Shown: positions 35,437 to 43,925, counted from the stretch's first letter. The stretch: 64,000 nt of DNA from Deltaproteobacteria bacterium HGW-Deltaproteobacteria-15 (GCA_002840535.1 PHBH01000016.1:1-64000); one strand, 5' to 3'. A program made the numbers and translations. The notes: generated by a model not told the origin, from the sequence alone.

Positions 35437-35529
35437 GGGGACGTACATCAGAATATAAATGGGACAGAAAAACGAGATTTTCAGCTTACTCTCAATTTAT
35501 GCTCAATTTATGTTTTGATGTACGTCACC
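35437..35529. repeat. 93-bp MITE/REP-like element
   Basis: Left end GGGGACGTACATCAGAATAT and right end, read on the minus strand, GGTGACGTACATCAAAACAT are near-identical inverted repeats of about 25 bp around a 45-bp centre. The GGGGACGTACATC end resembles repeats mobilised by REP-associated tyrosine transposases, though none is encoded here. Confidence 0.7.
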
Positions 35530-35647
35530 TGTATATCGCACAGCAGTGCCGAATCAGAAGATACGATGCGGTCATGTTTTGCAGGGCGTTTGGACAGCTT
35601 CCGACACTTTCCCATTATAGTATGAAGCTTCCAATGAATTCCCATCT

Positions 35648-36382
35648 TTATTGGTTAGGGGCCGAGTTGTTCCCCTTGTATGCTTTTTGGATAGCAGTGA
35701 TTATCTGATCAATCGCCTTCCCAAGAGCATCATCGACTGCCCGTCCTATTGAGGCCCTATAACCCGTTGCCAATGCAGTTTGGAGAGGCAAAAGATGCAC
35801 CATCAGCTCTCCTGAGGTCATCTTGTTGCTGCCGGAGGTTTCAGTGTTCATTGGAAGGTGAATACCACCCGACTCGTCATATAGTGTCCATGCGAACAGC
35901 AGGCGTGCGGTGTGCGTTCCAAATACAGATAATGCAATGTTGAATTCGTGTTCCTTCAAGACGACATCCAATGTGGCTCCTTTGCCTGCGGGAGTATCTA
36001 AATCAGTCGAGACCGAAGTAGTTTCGAAAAGTGATCCAACAGTAGCCTCTAGGTTTGAGGCCAGGGAATCTCCGATAGGAACATCATATGAGTTAGAAAG
36101 AGGAATGTTGCTTGGTTTCACTCTCACAACCAAATCTCGCAACTCCTTGGTCATATGTATGGTAATATGCGGCCCCAGTTTCCGAGCAGAAGCGACTGGT
36201 TTCATCTTCAGGGTTGCCGCAGTGGATACTCCTTCAGTACCTTGCGTCGAAGTCTGTTCTCCTGTCGGCGTGTCTTTTCTTAGTGGAATATTTTGTGCGC
36301 ACCCGATGGAAAGAAGTATCATGAAAAAACATAGGAATACGGACCGCGTGGTAAAATTCTGAATTTCACGACACGTTCTCAT
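35648..36382 (-). CDS. Lipoprotein, unknown function (AT-rich island)
   Basis: 244 aa from ATG 36382; a GTG at 36388 is the alternative, with AAGGAG upstream of both. Lipobox LSIG-C. The mature part has KLGPHITIHMTKELRDLVVRV and a pattern SNLEATVGSLFETT seen in outer-membrane-associated lipoproteins of the DUF4136/YajG kind, but this is not secure. Base composition is lower in GC than neighbours, suggesting transfer. Confidence 0.7.
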   Translation of the reverse strand: MRTCREIQNFTTRSVFLCFFMILLSIGCAQNIPLRKDTPTGEQTSTQGTEGVSTAATLKMKPVASARKLGPHITIHMTKELRDLVVRVKPSNIPLSNSYDVPIGDSLASNLEATVGSLFETTSVSTDLDTPAGKGATLDVVLKEHEFNIALSVFGTHTARLLFAWTLYDESGGIHLPMNTETSGSNKMTSGELMVHLLPLQTALATGYRASIGRAVDDALGKAIDQIITAIQKAYKGNNSAPNQ

Positions 36383-36503
36383 AAGCACTCGTCTCCTTAT
36401 TCCTCATGAAGTCCGTCATCCTTGCTCTACATCTAATCCTAAGACGAAATTGTGGCCGGAAAACCCCTTTAGAAGTACACTTAAGTTCAATAGGGAGGGT
36501 GTC

Positions 36504-36953
36504 TTAAAGAGATCGTCTCTTCATTTTCCATGTTCCTGCTGAACTGCCTCTGGTGTGAGTTACCTGCCATTCACCTGACCCTTCCTCATCGTTTAAAGTC
36601 CCAGTGAATCTACCATTGAGAAAAACAACCTCTTCCATGTCTCCCCAACCTGTGAATTCACAATCCAAATTCCTATTCTTAAGCTTCCCATTGAATTTGC
36701 AGTCAAGTTCTCCAGGTCCACCCACATAATCGTAAGTCATTCCAGAAAAGCTACCAGCGATTCTAAAGAGATCATTTTGCACTTTCGTTCTTGCTAAGAG
36801 CATTTTGCAATTTCCCCTCGTATCGCCAGTCAATTCAAAATCCCAAACCTCCTGCGTAGCATTCTGCACCTCAGGGGTGCCATTATGAGCGCAAGACGCA
36901 AGTAATAGTATTGCAAGGGCTAGAGGAAAAAACCGGATTCTACAGGCTATCAC
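36504..36953 (-). CDS. Small lipoprotein, unknown function (AT-rich island)
   Basis: 149 aa from GTG 36953 behind GGAGGTTTTGCAAC. Lipobox LLAS-C; the mature part is rich in Gly and beta-prone repeats (GKLKNRNLDCEFTGWGD, LNGRFTGTLNDEEGSGEWQV). Two further Cys may form a disulfide. AT-rich like its neighbour. Not recognised. Confidence 0.7.
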   Translation of the reverse strand: MIACRIRFFPLALAILLLASCAHNGTPEVQNATQEVWDFELTGDTRGNCKMLLARTKVQNDLFRIAGSFSGMTYDYVGGPGELDCKFNGKLKNRNLDCEFTGWGDMEEVVFLNGRFTGTLNDEEGSGEWQVTHTRGSSAGTWKMKRRSL

Positions 36954-37007
36954 GTTGCAAAACCTCCAATATAATAGTAACTTCCTGCTACACCCGCAAC
37001 GAAGTCA

Positions 37008-37205
37008 TTATTTGAGAACGAATGACATAATCTTCTGATAGGTGTCAAAGGTGATCCTGTTAGACTTTCCTTTTTCAATAGCAGCCAAATGATTCCGATG
37101 ACGTCCCACCATCTGCGCAAATTGCTTTTGGGTTAATCCCTTCCTTTTCCTGTACTCATGGATGAGAGTGTTGAGACAAAGGGGACGGTGTGAGTACTTC
37201 AGGTT
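37008..37205 (-). pseudogene. 5'-truncated XRE-type helix-turn-helix gene
   Basis: Reading the minus strand from 37205 to the TAA at 37008 gives an HTH_3-like segment: RKRKGLTQKQFAQMVGRHRN then AAIEKGKSNRITFDTYQKI. No ATG, GTG or TTG start exists before the helix-turn-helix, and an in-frame TAG lies at 37206-37208. The missing 5' end falls exactly in the repeat at 37198-37227, so the gene was probably cut by it. Confidence 0.65.
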
Positions 37206-37227
37206 CTATCAGCCGGCAGCCTCTGGC
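37198..37227 (+). repeat. Direct repeat, left copy
   Basis: TTCAGGTTCTATCAGCCGGC... to CTCTGGC; the right copy is at 38469-38499 with few differences. The pair encloses the two small lipoprotein genes at 37428 and 37928. Confidence 0.75.
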
Positions 37228-37376
37228 CTCGGCAATCATCTGGCCGCGGGTAACAGAATCGCGCATCGAAGGAATCGAGAGCCGCAGTTTGCGAGCGCCG
37301 TTTAACTCAGGAAAAAGGGCAGGCCAAAAGCGAGAACTGGCGCGTCCCGCAGAACGCCCGGTTCTTGAGAACTGAG

Positions 37377-37420
37377 AAATGAATGGGCCTGGTCGTCGAC
37401 ACGATCAAGCCCATTCATTT
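37377..37420 (-). terminator. Terminator of the small lipoprotein gene
   Basis: AAATGAATGGGC (37377-37388) and GCCCATTCATTT (37409-37420) form a perfect 12-bp stem with a 20-nt loop, directly after the stop of the minus-strand gene at 37428. Confidence 0.7.
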
Positions 37421-37427
37421 CCTCGTC

Positions 37428-37649
37428 TTACTTTGCGGGAATGTAAGGAACCGGGATTCCCCACCAGCCCTCATCAACGGATTTCTTGCCGGTTTCGGCG
37501 GTCGGGTTTTGGTATCCGGACATGCTGAAGCCCATGTGGCCCCAGCCCTGATACATGGAAGAATGTTTCCAAAACTCGGATTCCCGTGCAGCGGCGCCAC
37601 AGCCAAAAAGGAATAGACTCAGTAAAACCAACACAATCAGTCGCTTCAT
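37428..37649 (-). CDS. Small lipoprotein, Trp/Gly-rich
   Basis: 73 aa; ATG 37649 behind GAAGGAGGAAACTGTT. Signal peptide with lipobox LFG-C (Cys17), then a 56-residue mature chain with ESEFWKHSSMYQGWGHMGFS and a WWGIPVPY end. Own terminator. I recall similar short lipoproteins in other deltaproteobacteria; function unknown. Confidence 0.75.
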   Translation of the reverse strand: MKRLIVLVLLSLFLFGCGAAARESEFWKHSSMYQGWGHMGFSMSGYQNPTAETGKKSVDEGWWGIPVPYIPAK

Positions 37650-37872
37650 AACAGTTTCCTCCTTCGTAGAAGTATCCTATCCATTCTCATTATCCTCAGC
37701 CCCGAGTCACTGAGCCTTTTCAAAGGCACGATCCAATTTACCGATCCGTTTCTTCTATCGCAAAGTGAAGTCCATGGCAAAAGAATTCATGCTGTGTCTA
37801 AATAACACAAGCTGTGACAAAATAATACAATAAGAAGGCATGTCAATGGCCCAATCTCTCCCCGACATCCTC

Positions 37873-37902
37873 TCGACATTGCCGCACCCCATCCCGTATA
37901 AT
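37873..37902 (+). promoter_or_regulatory. Sigma-70-type promoter
   Basis: TCGACA - 18 nt - TATAAT; the -10 is perfect and lies 25 nt before the ATG at 37928. Confidence 0.6.
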
Positions 37903-37927
37903 GCCCGCAAAGAAACAGGAGTGAACC

Positions 37928-38467
37928 ATGAAAAGAATCATCTGGTTGATGCCGGTTCTTCTCGTTTGGGCCTGCGCCACGGCTCAAGTTGCGATCGAGT
38001 GTGATCCGGAAAAGAGAAACTTCTCCGTTGAAATTCCGCCGGGTTGGAAGCAGTTAAGCTCGTCTGAAGTCTTCCTCATAACCCGAGAGGGTCCATACTC
38101 GCAGTATATCCTTTTCCGGCAGCGCCACATCCATGAGCATTTCACTCACACCACGAAGCGCCTTTATAAAAACATGCCCCCGCTGGAGGCAGCTGACGTG
38201 ATTATCGACGAAATGAAGAGCGATCCCTCCGTCCTGAATCTTCATGTAGTTCAAACAGCCACCGCAGTGGTGGGTTCTTATCCAGGATTCAAGATCGTTT
38301 TTGACTACGGCATCATGCAAGGTCATTCGTTCAGCACGATCTACTATGGTTTTCTTCAGGGCGACTGGCTTTACAGCATCCGCTACAATGCATCGCCGGA
38401 TGCAGTCGCCGAACAGGATGCGGAGGACTTCCAAAAAGTTCTGAAGAGTTTCCGATGTAAGGGATGA
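37928..38467 (+). CDS. Probable lipoprotein, unknown function
   Basis: 179 aa behind ACAGGAGTGAACC. Short signal with lipobox-like VWA-C (Cys16). The mature part (FSVEIPPGWKQLSS, then SYPGFKIVFDYGI and DWLYSIRYNA) has the beta-rich pattern of PsbP/DUF1795-like domains. It is monocistronic behind a sigma-70 promoter. Confidence 0.75.
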   Translation: MKRIIWLMPVLLVWACATAQVAIECDPEKRNFSVEIPPGWKQLSSSEVFLITREGPYSQYILFRQRHIHEHFTHTTKRLYKNMPPLEAADVIIDEMKSDPSVLNLHVVQTATAVVGSYPGFKIVFDYGIMQGHSFSTIYYGFLQGDWLYSIRYNASPDAVAEQDAEDFQKVLKSFRCKG

Positions 38468-38468
38468 T

Positions 38469-38499
38469 TTCAGGTTTCTATCAGTCGGCGGCCTCTGGC
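38469..38499 (+). repeat. Direct repeat, right copy
   Basis: TTCAGGTTTCTATCAGTCGG... to CTCTGGC, matching 37198-37227 apart from one inserted base and a few changes. It begins 1 bp after the stop codon of the preceding gene. Confidence 0.75.
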
Positions 38500-38644
38500 A
38501 ATCCTGAATCATTCACGCCTGCTGCAAGATTGTCCTCGATCAAGGAGACCCAGATCCTCGTTCCTTTTGTACAGGGCTCCCGAAACAAACGTTCGGATCA
38601 ATAGAGATCCTCTCTAGTCCTTTACAGAGGAAGAGGCTGCTCCT

Positions 38645-39736
38645 ATGAAAACGTTTTCCGAGTTCCTTCAAATCCGCGCGGCCGTTCTGCGAAAGAGGGG
38701 CGGCCCCTTGAAGATCGAATCCCTTCAGATGGAAGGTCCTCGGGAGGACGAGGTTCTGGTGCGCGTCGCGGCCTCGGGCATCTGCCGGACCGATATCGAG
38801 TTTGTCGACGACTGGGACGAGTCTGAAGCTCCTGTTGTGCTCGGGCATGAAGGAGCGGGCGTGGTGGAGGCTGTCGGGAAGAAGGTGAAGAAGATCAGGG
38901 CCGGGGATCATGTGGTGCTGTCTTGCCAGTCCTGCGGACGCTGCGGTCCGTGCCGGAGCGGCCGTCCTACGGCTTGCACACGCTTTTGGGAAGCCAATTT
39001 CGGCTTCGCCAGGTTGGACGGCAGCAATGCTTTGGAGAGAAGCGGGGTTCGCGGGCATTTTTTCGGACAATCCTCTTTCGCTACCCACGCGTTGGCAACC
39101 GAGCGCAACCTGGTCAAAGTGGCTGCAGACCTGCCTTTGGAAGTGTTGGCGCCGCTTGGCTGCGGTGTGCAGACAGGAGCAGGGACCGTCATGAACTCGC
39201 TGAAGGTCACGGCGGGATCGAGTATCGCCATATTCGGCACGGGATCGGTCGGTCTCGCTGCGGTGATGGCAGCACGCATCGTTGGGGCCGATCCCGTCAT
39301 AGCCGTCGATGTCAAGCGGAAGCGCCTCGAACTTGCCCTGGAGTTTGGCGCTACCCATAATATTCTGAATCGCCGCGCGAACATCCCCTCCCGCATAGCC
39401 AAGATGACCGGGGGCGGCGTCGATTACGTTCTGGAAATCACGGGAAGCCCGGAGATGTACCAAGTCGCCGTCGAAATCCTGAACCCCCATGGCATCGTGG
39501 CGACCTTTGCCGGAGGAAGCGCAACGGGCGCTTTGCCCGGGGGCAGGAAAGAGATCAGCATCATTCAGGGAGACGCCGTGCCCCAGCGCTTCATCCCTGA
39601 ACTGATCAAGCTCTATCGGGAAGGACGGTTTCCCTTTGACCGGCTGGTGAAATTCTATGACTTCGCTGCCATAAACCGGGCCATGGCGGATTCGAGGAAA
39701 GGCCGAACGGTCAAACCGGTGCTGAGAATGAAATAA
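38645..39736 (+). CDS. Zinc-dependent alcohol dehydrogenase (class III/aryl-alcohol type)
   Basis: 363 aa MDR-family enzyme. Catalytic zinc ligands: Cys in SGICRTD, His in LGHEGAGVV and Cys in PLGCGVQTGAG; structural zinc ligands in CGRCGPCRSGRPTAC. Rossmann GTGSVG is followed by Asp in AVDVKRKR, indicating NAD. The closest style is aryl-alcohol/benzyl-alcohol and S-(hydroxymethyl)-type dehydrogenases. Substrate not determined; no operon partner. Confidence 0.88.
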   Translation: MKTFSEFLQIRAAVLRKRGGPLKIESLQMEGPREDEVLVRVAASGICRTDIEFVDDWDESEAPVVLGHEGAGVVEAVGKKVKKIRAGDHVVLSCQSCGRCGPCRSGRPTACTRFWEANFGFARLDGSNALERSGVRGHFFGQSSFATHALATERNLVKVAADLPLEVLAPLGCGVQTGAGTVMNSLKVTAGSSIAIFGTGSVGLAAVMAARIVGADPVIAVDVKRKRLELALEFGATHNILNRRANIPSRIAKMTGGGVDYVLEITGSPEMYQVAVEILNPHGIVATFAGGSATGALPGGRKEISIIQGDAVPQRFIPELIKLYREGRFPFDRLVKFYDFAAINRAMADSRKGRTVKPVLRMK

Positions 39737-40077
39737 GGAATCCCAAATTCGAAATCCGAATTTCGAAATCCGAAACAAATTTCAATTCCAAATGTTCCAA
39801 TGACCGAAATGATGGTTACGGTGCCCGCCTTGGCTTACATGGGCGTTGCGGCAGTGACACCTCCAGATGCTGAGGTGACTGGCCTTTAATATTGCACGAA
39901 ACAAGATGGTGCGATAGCGGCGGCCTCAAAGGAGATCGGCAACCCCGCTCGTACCTCCTCTTGACGAAGCGCCTCTGCATGGTTGTTAGATTGAGTAAGG
40001 GTTCCCGGGTCCCGGATGGCATTGGCTGAAGTTTGAGACGGGCTTGCCCACACCGTCACCCCGGCCCCGCATCCCAT
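39737..40077. other. Intergenic region with AT-rich repeat
   Basis: 39741-39795 is a repeat of AAATTCGAAATCC-type units, the reverse-complement relative of 25268-25325. From 39830 to 40070 the sequence is GC-richer and may be an insertion remnant, but no transposase motif could be read. No gene called. Confidence 0.5.
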
Positions 40078-41466
40078 TCAGGTTCTCCTCAGGGGGATCC
40101 CCCACCTCTTCATGTACTTCCATATGGCTGTGCGGCTGAGGCCTACTCTTCGACCGGCCTCCGCTTTGTTCCAACCGCATGCGTCCAGGAGATGGAGCAA
40201 CTCCTCGCGGTTTGGTTTTGCCGCTTTTCCGGACCCTTTATCCCACGGACGGGTAGCGGCATCATTCATGGGTCCCTGCCGTAATTCCAGGGGCAGGTCC
40301 GAAACCCCGATTTCCTCGCTCGTGCAAAGGACAAAGGCATGCTCAATGGCATTTTCGAGCTCGCGCACATTGCCTGGCCAGGGATAGTCGAGAAAAATCT
40401 TCATGGATTCCGGTGATGCCCCACGGATCTTCTTTCCCTCCTTTTCGTTCTGCGCCCGGATGAAATGCGCAACCAGCAGAGGGATGTCTTCCCGCCTCTT
40501 TCTCAAGGGAGGGAGCTGGATGGGAAACACCTTGAGCCGGTAATAGAGATCTTCCCGAAAAAGCCCTTCCCGGACCCGCTTGTAGAGATCCCGATTGGTG
40601 GCCGCAATCACCCGGATGTCGACTTTTCTCTTCTTTGACTCTCCCACCCTCTCAATTTCCTTTTCCTGGAGGACTCGAAGGAGCTTGACTTGAATCAGGG
40701 GACTCAACTCGGCGATTTCATCCAGGAAGAGAGTCCCTCCCTGCGCCTCCTCGAAGCGCCCGATGCGATCCCGGATCGCCCCTGTAAAGGCTCCCCTCAC
40801 ATGACCGAAGAGCTCGCTTTCCAAAAGGGATTCCGGAAGGGCCGTGCAGTTGACCGTCACGAGGGGTCTCTCCGCCCGATAGCCGGAGGCGTGAATGGCG
40901 GCGGCCACCAACTCTTTGCCTGTCCCGCTCTCCCCCTGAATGAGAATGGTTGCATCGCTCAATGCCGCCGACCGGATCGTGGAAAAAACCTGCATCATGG
41001 CATCGCTCTTTCCGACCATGTTTTCGAACCGGTGCTTTTCCCCAAGTCTTCTGGCCGCCTCTTCGGCGAGCTGCCTCGCCTTCTTCAGCTCGGTCAAATC
41101 CATCAAGGTTTCCACCACACCCATCACTTCCCCGTCACTGCCCTTGATCACCCGGGCATTCTTGACCACGGGTACGTCATGCCCATCCTTGTGGCGGAGG
41201 GAGCACTCTTTGGGCGTGCCGGTCCCTTTTCTGAAGATCCCACAGTCCAGAAAACCGGAAGGACAGCTACGTGTAATGCAGCGGTTGAAGCTGAGAATCG
41301 AACAGGCCTTACCCAGCACTTCGTTCGCCCTGTAGCCGGTGATCTTTTCCATGGAAGGATTCCACGTGGTGATCTCTCCCCTTCGATTCAGGGTGAAAAC
41401 ACCCTCGGCCATGGATTGGAGAAGGAGTTCCGCAAAGGGCCCATCCAATATCTGTTTCTTTTCCAT
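40078..41466 (-). CDS. PAS-sigma-54 activator (enhancer-binding protein)
   Basis: 462 aa. A PAS domain (about 12-125; LLQSMAEGVFTLNRRGEI, with a Cys-rich insert CITRSCPSGFLDC) senses the signal. The AAA+ core has GESGTGKE, GAFTGA, GGTLFLDEI and R-finger region REDLYYRL, and the C-terminus is a Fis-type HTH (NKAEAGRRVGLSRTAIWKYM). No receiver domain, so it responds directly through PAS, possibly via a metal or FeS group on the Cys residues (inference). Divergent from the ferredoxin/anchor pair, whose promoter has RpoN candidates and CGTTAC repeats. Confidence 0.93.
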   Translation of the reverse strand: MEKKQILDGPFAELLLQSMAEGVFTLNRRGEITTWNPSMEKITGYRANEVLGKACSILSFNRCITRSCPSGFLDCGIFRKGTGTPKECSLRHKDGHDVPVVKNARVIKGSDGEVMGVVETLMDLTELKKARQLAEEAARRLGEKHRFENMVGKSDAMMQVFSTIRSAALSDATILIQGESGTGKELVAAAIHASGYRAERPLVTVNCTALPESLLESELFGHVRGAFTGAIRDRIGRFEEAQGGTLFLDEIAELSPLIQVKLLRVLQEKEIERVGESKKRKVDIRVIAATNRDLYKRVREGLFREDLYYRLKVFPIQLPPLRKRREDIPLLVAHFIRAQNEKEGKKIRGASPESMKIFLDYPWPGNVRELENAIEHAFVLCTSEEIGVSDLPLELRQGPMNDAATRPWDKGSGKAAKPNREELLHLLDACGWNKAEAGRRVGLSRTAIWKYMKRWGIPLRRT

Positions 41467-41480
41467 AAATTCCCTCAGGA

Positions 41481-41510
41481 GCGTTACTGTAGCGTTACCG
41501 TTAACGTTAC
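41481..41510. promoter_or_regulatory. Candidate activator site: CGTTAC repeats
   Basis: GCGTTACTGTAGCGTTACCG then TTAACGTTAC: three CGTTAC copies, with the palindrome CGTTAACG between the last two. It lies directly upstream of the activator's own start and about 80-130 bp before the sigma-54-like elements, a normal enhancer distance. Confidence 0.6.
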
Positions 41511-41580
41511 ATCAAGATAAGAAACGCTGCCGGATATTGTCAACAGGGAACGGAAGATCCGGGTAAGTCCTTCAATGATT

Positions 41581-41632
41581 TGGATTGTTCTTTGCCCGAT
41601 CCGATTCCGGCTCCTGTGGCATGGCTCTTGAA
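41581..41632 (+). promoter_or_regulatory. Sigma-54 promoter candidates for the ferredoxin gene
   Basis: TGGATTGTTCTTTGCC (41581-41596) keeps GG at -24 and GC at -12; TGGCATGGCTCTTGAA (41617-41632) has the better -24 but lacks the C at -12. Both are correctly spaced and precede the ATG at 41683. Confidence 0.55.
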
Positions 41633-41682
41633 ATGTCTTTTGCCGAATCGCGGTGAGTGCCCTTTTGGAGGAGAAAGCAACC

Positions 41683-42660
41683 ATGTCTCAGAACCTGTCC
41701 CGTCGATCGTTCCTGAAAGGAACCCTTGCTGCAGCGGGGGCGCTGGGTGCGTCCGCTATCCCTTCTCCTGCGAGGGGAGCCCAAGGCAAAGAGATCGCCA
41801 CCCTCATCGACATCCGAAAATGCATAGGGTGCGAGGCGTGTGTGGAGGCTTGCCATGAAGCAAATCAAGCCAAGTTCCCAAGGCCCAAAAAGCCTTTTCC
41901 AAAGATGATCCCCGCCTCGAAGGTCAAGGTATCCGACTGGTCGGAGAAAAAGGATGTGACCGACCGGCTGACCCCTTACAACTGGGTGTTCATCCAGGAG
42001 GCAAAGGTAGAGGTCAACGGGAAGCAGCAGACCTTCACTTTTCCCAGACGCTGCATGCATTGCCAGAACCCGCCCTGCGCCAATCTCTGCCCCTGGGGTG
42101 CGGCCGGAAAAGGGGAGAATGGAATTACCTTAATCAACCCTGAGCTCTGTCTCGGCGGGGCAAAGTGCCACGATGTCTGCCCCTGGAATATCCCCCAGAG
42201 GCAGACCGGGGTGGGGCCGTACCTGGACCTCATGCCGTCCCTTGCGGGAAACGGCGTCATGTACAAATGTGACCGGTGCTTCAACCGTATCAAGGACGGA
42301 GATGTCCCGGCCTGCATCGAAGTCTGCCCGGAAAACGTTCAGCGGATCGGGCCCAGGGAAGAGATGGTGAAAGAGGCGCATAGAATTGCCGAAGAGATCG
42401 GGGGCTACATCTACGGAGAAAAGGAAAACGGCGGCACAAATACCATCTATGTTTCTCCGGTACCTTTTGAAAGTCTGGACAAGGGAATACAAAAAGGAGC
42501 CGGCAAGCCCCACCTGAGCGCGGTCGCCGACAGCATGGGCCACGCGGAGAATATGGGCAAAGCGATGCTGATCGCTCCGTTGGCCGGGATTGCCGCCGCC
42601 GTCGGGAAATTCTACGGGTTCACGAAAAAGCTCCAAGGATCCGAGGAGGAGAAACGATGA
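41683..42660 (+). CDS. Tat-exported four-cluster ferredoxin (FdhB/HybA-like)
   Basis: 325 aa; ATG 41683 behind TTGGAGGAGAAAGCAACC. Twin-arginine signal SRRSFLKG, then sixteen Cys for four [4Fe-4S] clusters: CIGCEACVEAC, CMHCQNPPCANLC, CLGGAKCHDVC and CDRCFN...CIEVC. The layout matches the electron-transfer subunits of periplasmic formate dehydrogenases and hydrogenases. A hydrophobic stretch near 295-310 may anchor the C-terminus. No catalytic subunit is encoded nearby; the next gene, overlapping by 4 bp, supplies a membrane partner. Confidence 0.9.
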   Translation: MSQNLSRRSFLKGTLAAAGALGASAIPSPARGAQGKEIATLIDIRKCIGCEACVEACHEANQAKFPRPKKPFPKMIPASKVKVSDWSEKKDVTDRLTPYNWVFIQEAKVEVNGKQQTFTFPRRCMHCQNPPCANLCPWGAAGKGENGITLINPELCLGGAKCHDVCPWNIPQRQTGVGPYLDLMPSLAGNGVMYKCDRCFNRIKDGDVPACIEVCPENVQRIGPREEMVKEAHRIAEEIGGYIYGEKENGGTNTIYVSPVPFESLDKGIQKGAGKPHLSAVADSMGHAENMGKAMLIAPLAGIAAAVGKFYGFTKKLQGSEEEKR

Positions 42661-43130
42661 AGCTGGAAAGGAATCGCGCACTGCGCTGGGCATACGGGGT
42701 CACGATCGCGGTGATGGCCTTCACAGGCTTCGGCCAGATGCCCATCTTCAAGCGATACGGCATCTCGGCCATCCCCGGCATGGCATGGGCGGCCGATTTC
42801 TATGTTACCCTCTTCATCCATTATCTCGGGGCCGTGCTCCTTTCAGTGCTGCTCGCTTATGCAATCGCCGATCATGCGCTTGTGCGGAGAAAGATTGCCC
42901 GCGTCACCGCCGCAGGCTATGTGCGCGCGGCCATTCTGGCGTGCATCGTGGGGACCGGAATCTTTCGCGTTCTCAAGAATCTTCCCGACGTGGATTTCTC
43001 CCCGGCATTCACCATGTTCATAGACATCTCGCATCTCGGCTTCATGATGGCGTACGGGGCCGCGGCACTGCTGTTCTGGCGCTTGCGGGCCCGCTGGCTG
43101 ACCGAGAAGGTCCCTGTGCGCAATCGGTAA
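42657..43130 (+). CDS. Cytochrome-b-like membrane anchor subunit
   Basis: 157 aa, four predicted helices, overlapping the ferredoxin stop (ATGA). His residues inside helices (FIHYLGAVLL and DISHLGFMMAYG) could ligate heme b as in FdnI/HybB-type anchors. With the four-cluster ferredoxin it forms a two-gene electron-transfer module between periplasmic donors and the quinone pool (inference). No catalytic subunit follows. Confidence 0.75.
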   Translation: MKLERNRALRWAYGVTIAVMAFTGFGQMPIFKRYGISAIPGMAWAADFYVTLFIHYLGAVLLSVLLAYAIADHALVRRKIARVTAAGYVRAAILACIVGTGIFRVLKNLPDVDFSPAFTMFIDISHLGFMMAYGAAALLFWRLRARWLTEKVPVRNR

Positions 43131-43605
43131 AGACCGGTTTCCAGACGCTGAGTCATGCGTTTACAAACGCTTTCGTCTTCCCACCCCTTCACCCTCCCGC
43201 CTTTCCCCTCTCGCAAAAAGAGGGGAAAGGCGTTTCCTCCCCTGAAGATTCAAAGACGAACGTTCAACATCGAACGTACAACGTCCAACATCGAACGAAA
43301 AGTGGATGAATACCGAAATTATTTCCACTCAAACCATTTCTTCTGTGTCAGGGGGAGTAGGCGAAACAAGGATTGCCATAAAGATCCATTCGAAATAGAA
43401 TCCAAACTTCAGTTTAGCTTGGAGCCTCTCAGGCGCGCGTTAGGTTGGAGCGACAAATCTAACCAGTCGTCCAAAAGGGAATAACCAAAACTCTTCGTGC
43501 ACTTCGTGGCCTTCGTGGTAAAAACAGCAGTTCCTCAGAAAATATATATCACCACGAAGAACACGAAGAGCACGAAGATGAGAGGGATCATAATAAGGGA
43601 GCAAA
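43131..43605. other. Intergenic region with two repeat types
   Basis: 43262-43300 carries AACATCGAACGTACAACGTC-type repeats (diverged reverse-complement relatives of about 307-335). 43491-43583 is the inverted TTCGTG array. No gene seen. Confidence 0.6.
43491..43583. repeat. Inverted TTCGTG 9-nt-unit array
   Basis: CTTCGTGCACTTCGTGGCCT... at 43493-43519 and ACCACGAAGAACACGAAGAG... at 43551-43577 are inverted with about 23 of 27 matches. Units are TTCGTGNNC. Related arrays lie at 9692, 9851, 47187, 48681 and 49728-49800. Confidence 0.8.
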
Positions 43606-43878
43606 ATGGCTTTTATTGTCTGCCGTAATAAAAAATCCATGCCGCGGGTCGGCATAGAAATGTGCGAGAAGTGCAGGAAGGGGATCTCCTGTGAAGAATA
43701 TCGCAGATACAAGGAACCTTTTCTCTTTCGAGAGATGGAAAAACCTGTGGTTAAGGAAAGGAGAAGGGTTGTTCGCAAGAGAATCGAGCCACAAGTCGAA
43801 GTGAAAGACAAAGAGCAGGAGCAGTTGACTCTGCGCATCGAACCAAACAGCCGTGCATGGCCCAGAAATCTTCGTTGA
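43606..43878 (+). CDS. Small Cys-motif protein
   Basis: 90 aa; GGGAGCAAA precedes the ATG. N-terminal half has MCEKCRKGISCEEY, a plausible small metal site; the rest is highly charged (VVKERRRVVRKRIEPQVEV). No recognised family; the next gene begins 47 bp later, so co-transcription is possible. Confidence 0.5.
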   Translation: MAFIVCRNKKSMPRVGIEMCEKCRKGISCEEYRRYKEPFLFREMEKPVVKERRRVVRKRIEPQVEVKDKEQEQLTLRIEPNSRAWPRNLR

Positions 43879-43925
43879 TCCGCTTGCACGTCGATTCCAT
43901 ATTCGTAGAAAGGGAGATTACCTTT

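Noticed and set aside
35328..35708. Open frames of 95-126 codons across 35328-35708
   Set aside because: They run through the 93-bp palindromic element and lack ribosome sites and recognisable domains.
37190..37375. 61-codon plus-strand frame
   Set aside because: Starts at the repeat 37198-37227; Arg/Ser-rich with no ribosome site.
38540..39778. 412-codon open frame on the minus strand
   Set aside because: It mirrors the alcohol dehydrogenase gene; its translation has no family features, while the plus strand has all zinc and NAD motifs.
39830..40070. Possible transposase or intron remnant
   Set aside because: Composition changes, but no transposase or reverse-transcriptase motif can be read in any frame.
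43491..43583. TTCGTG arrays as CRISPR
   Set aside because: Units are 9 nt and degenerate, with no unique spacers of constant length and no cas genes.
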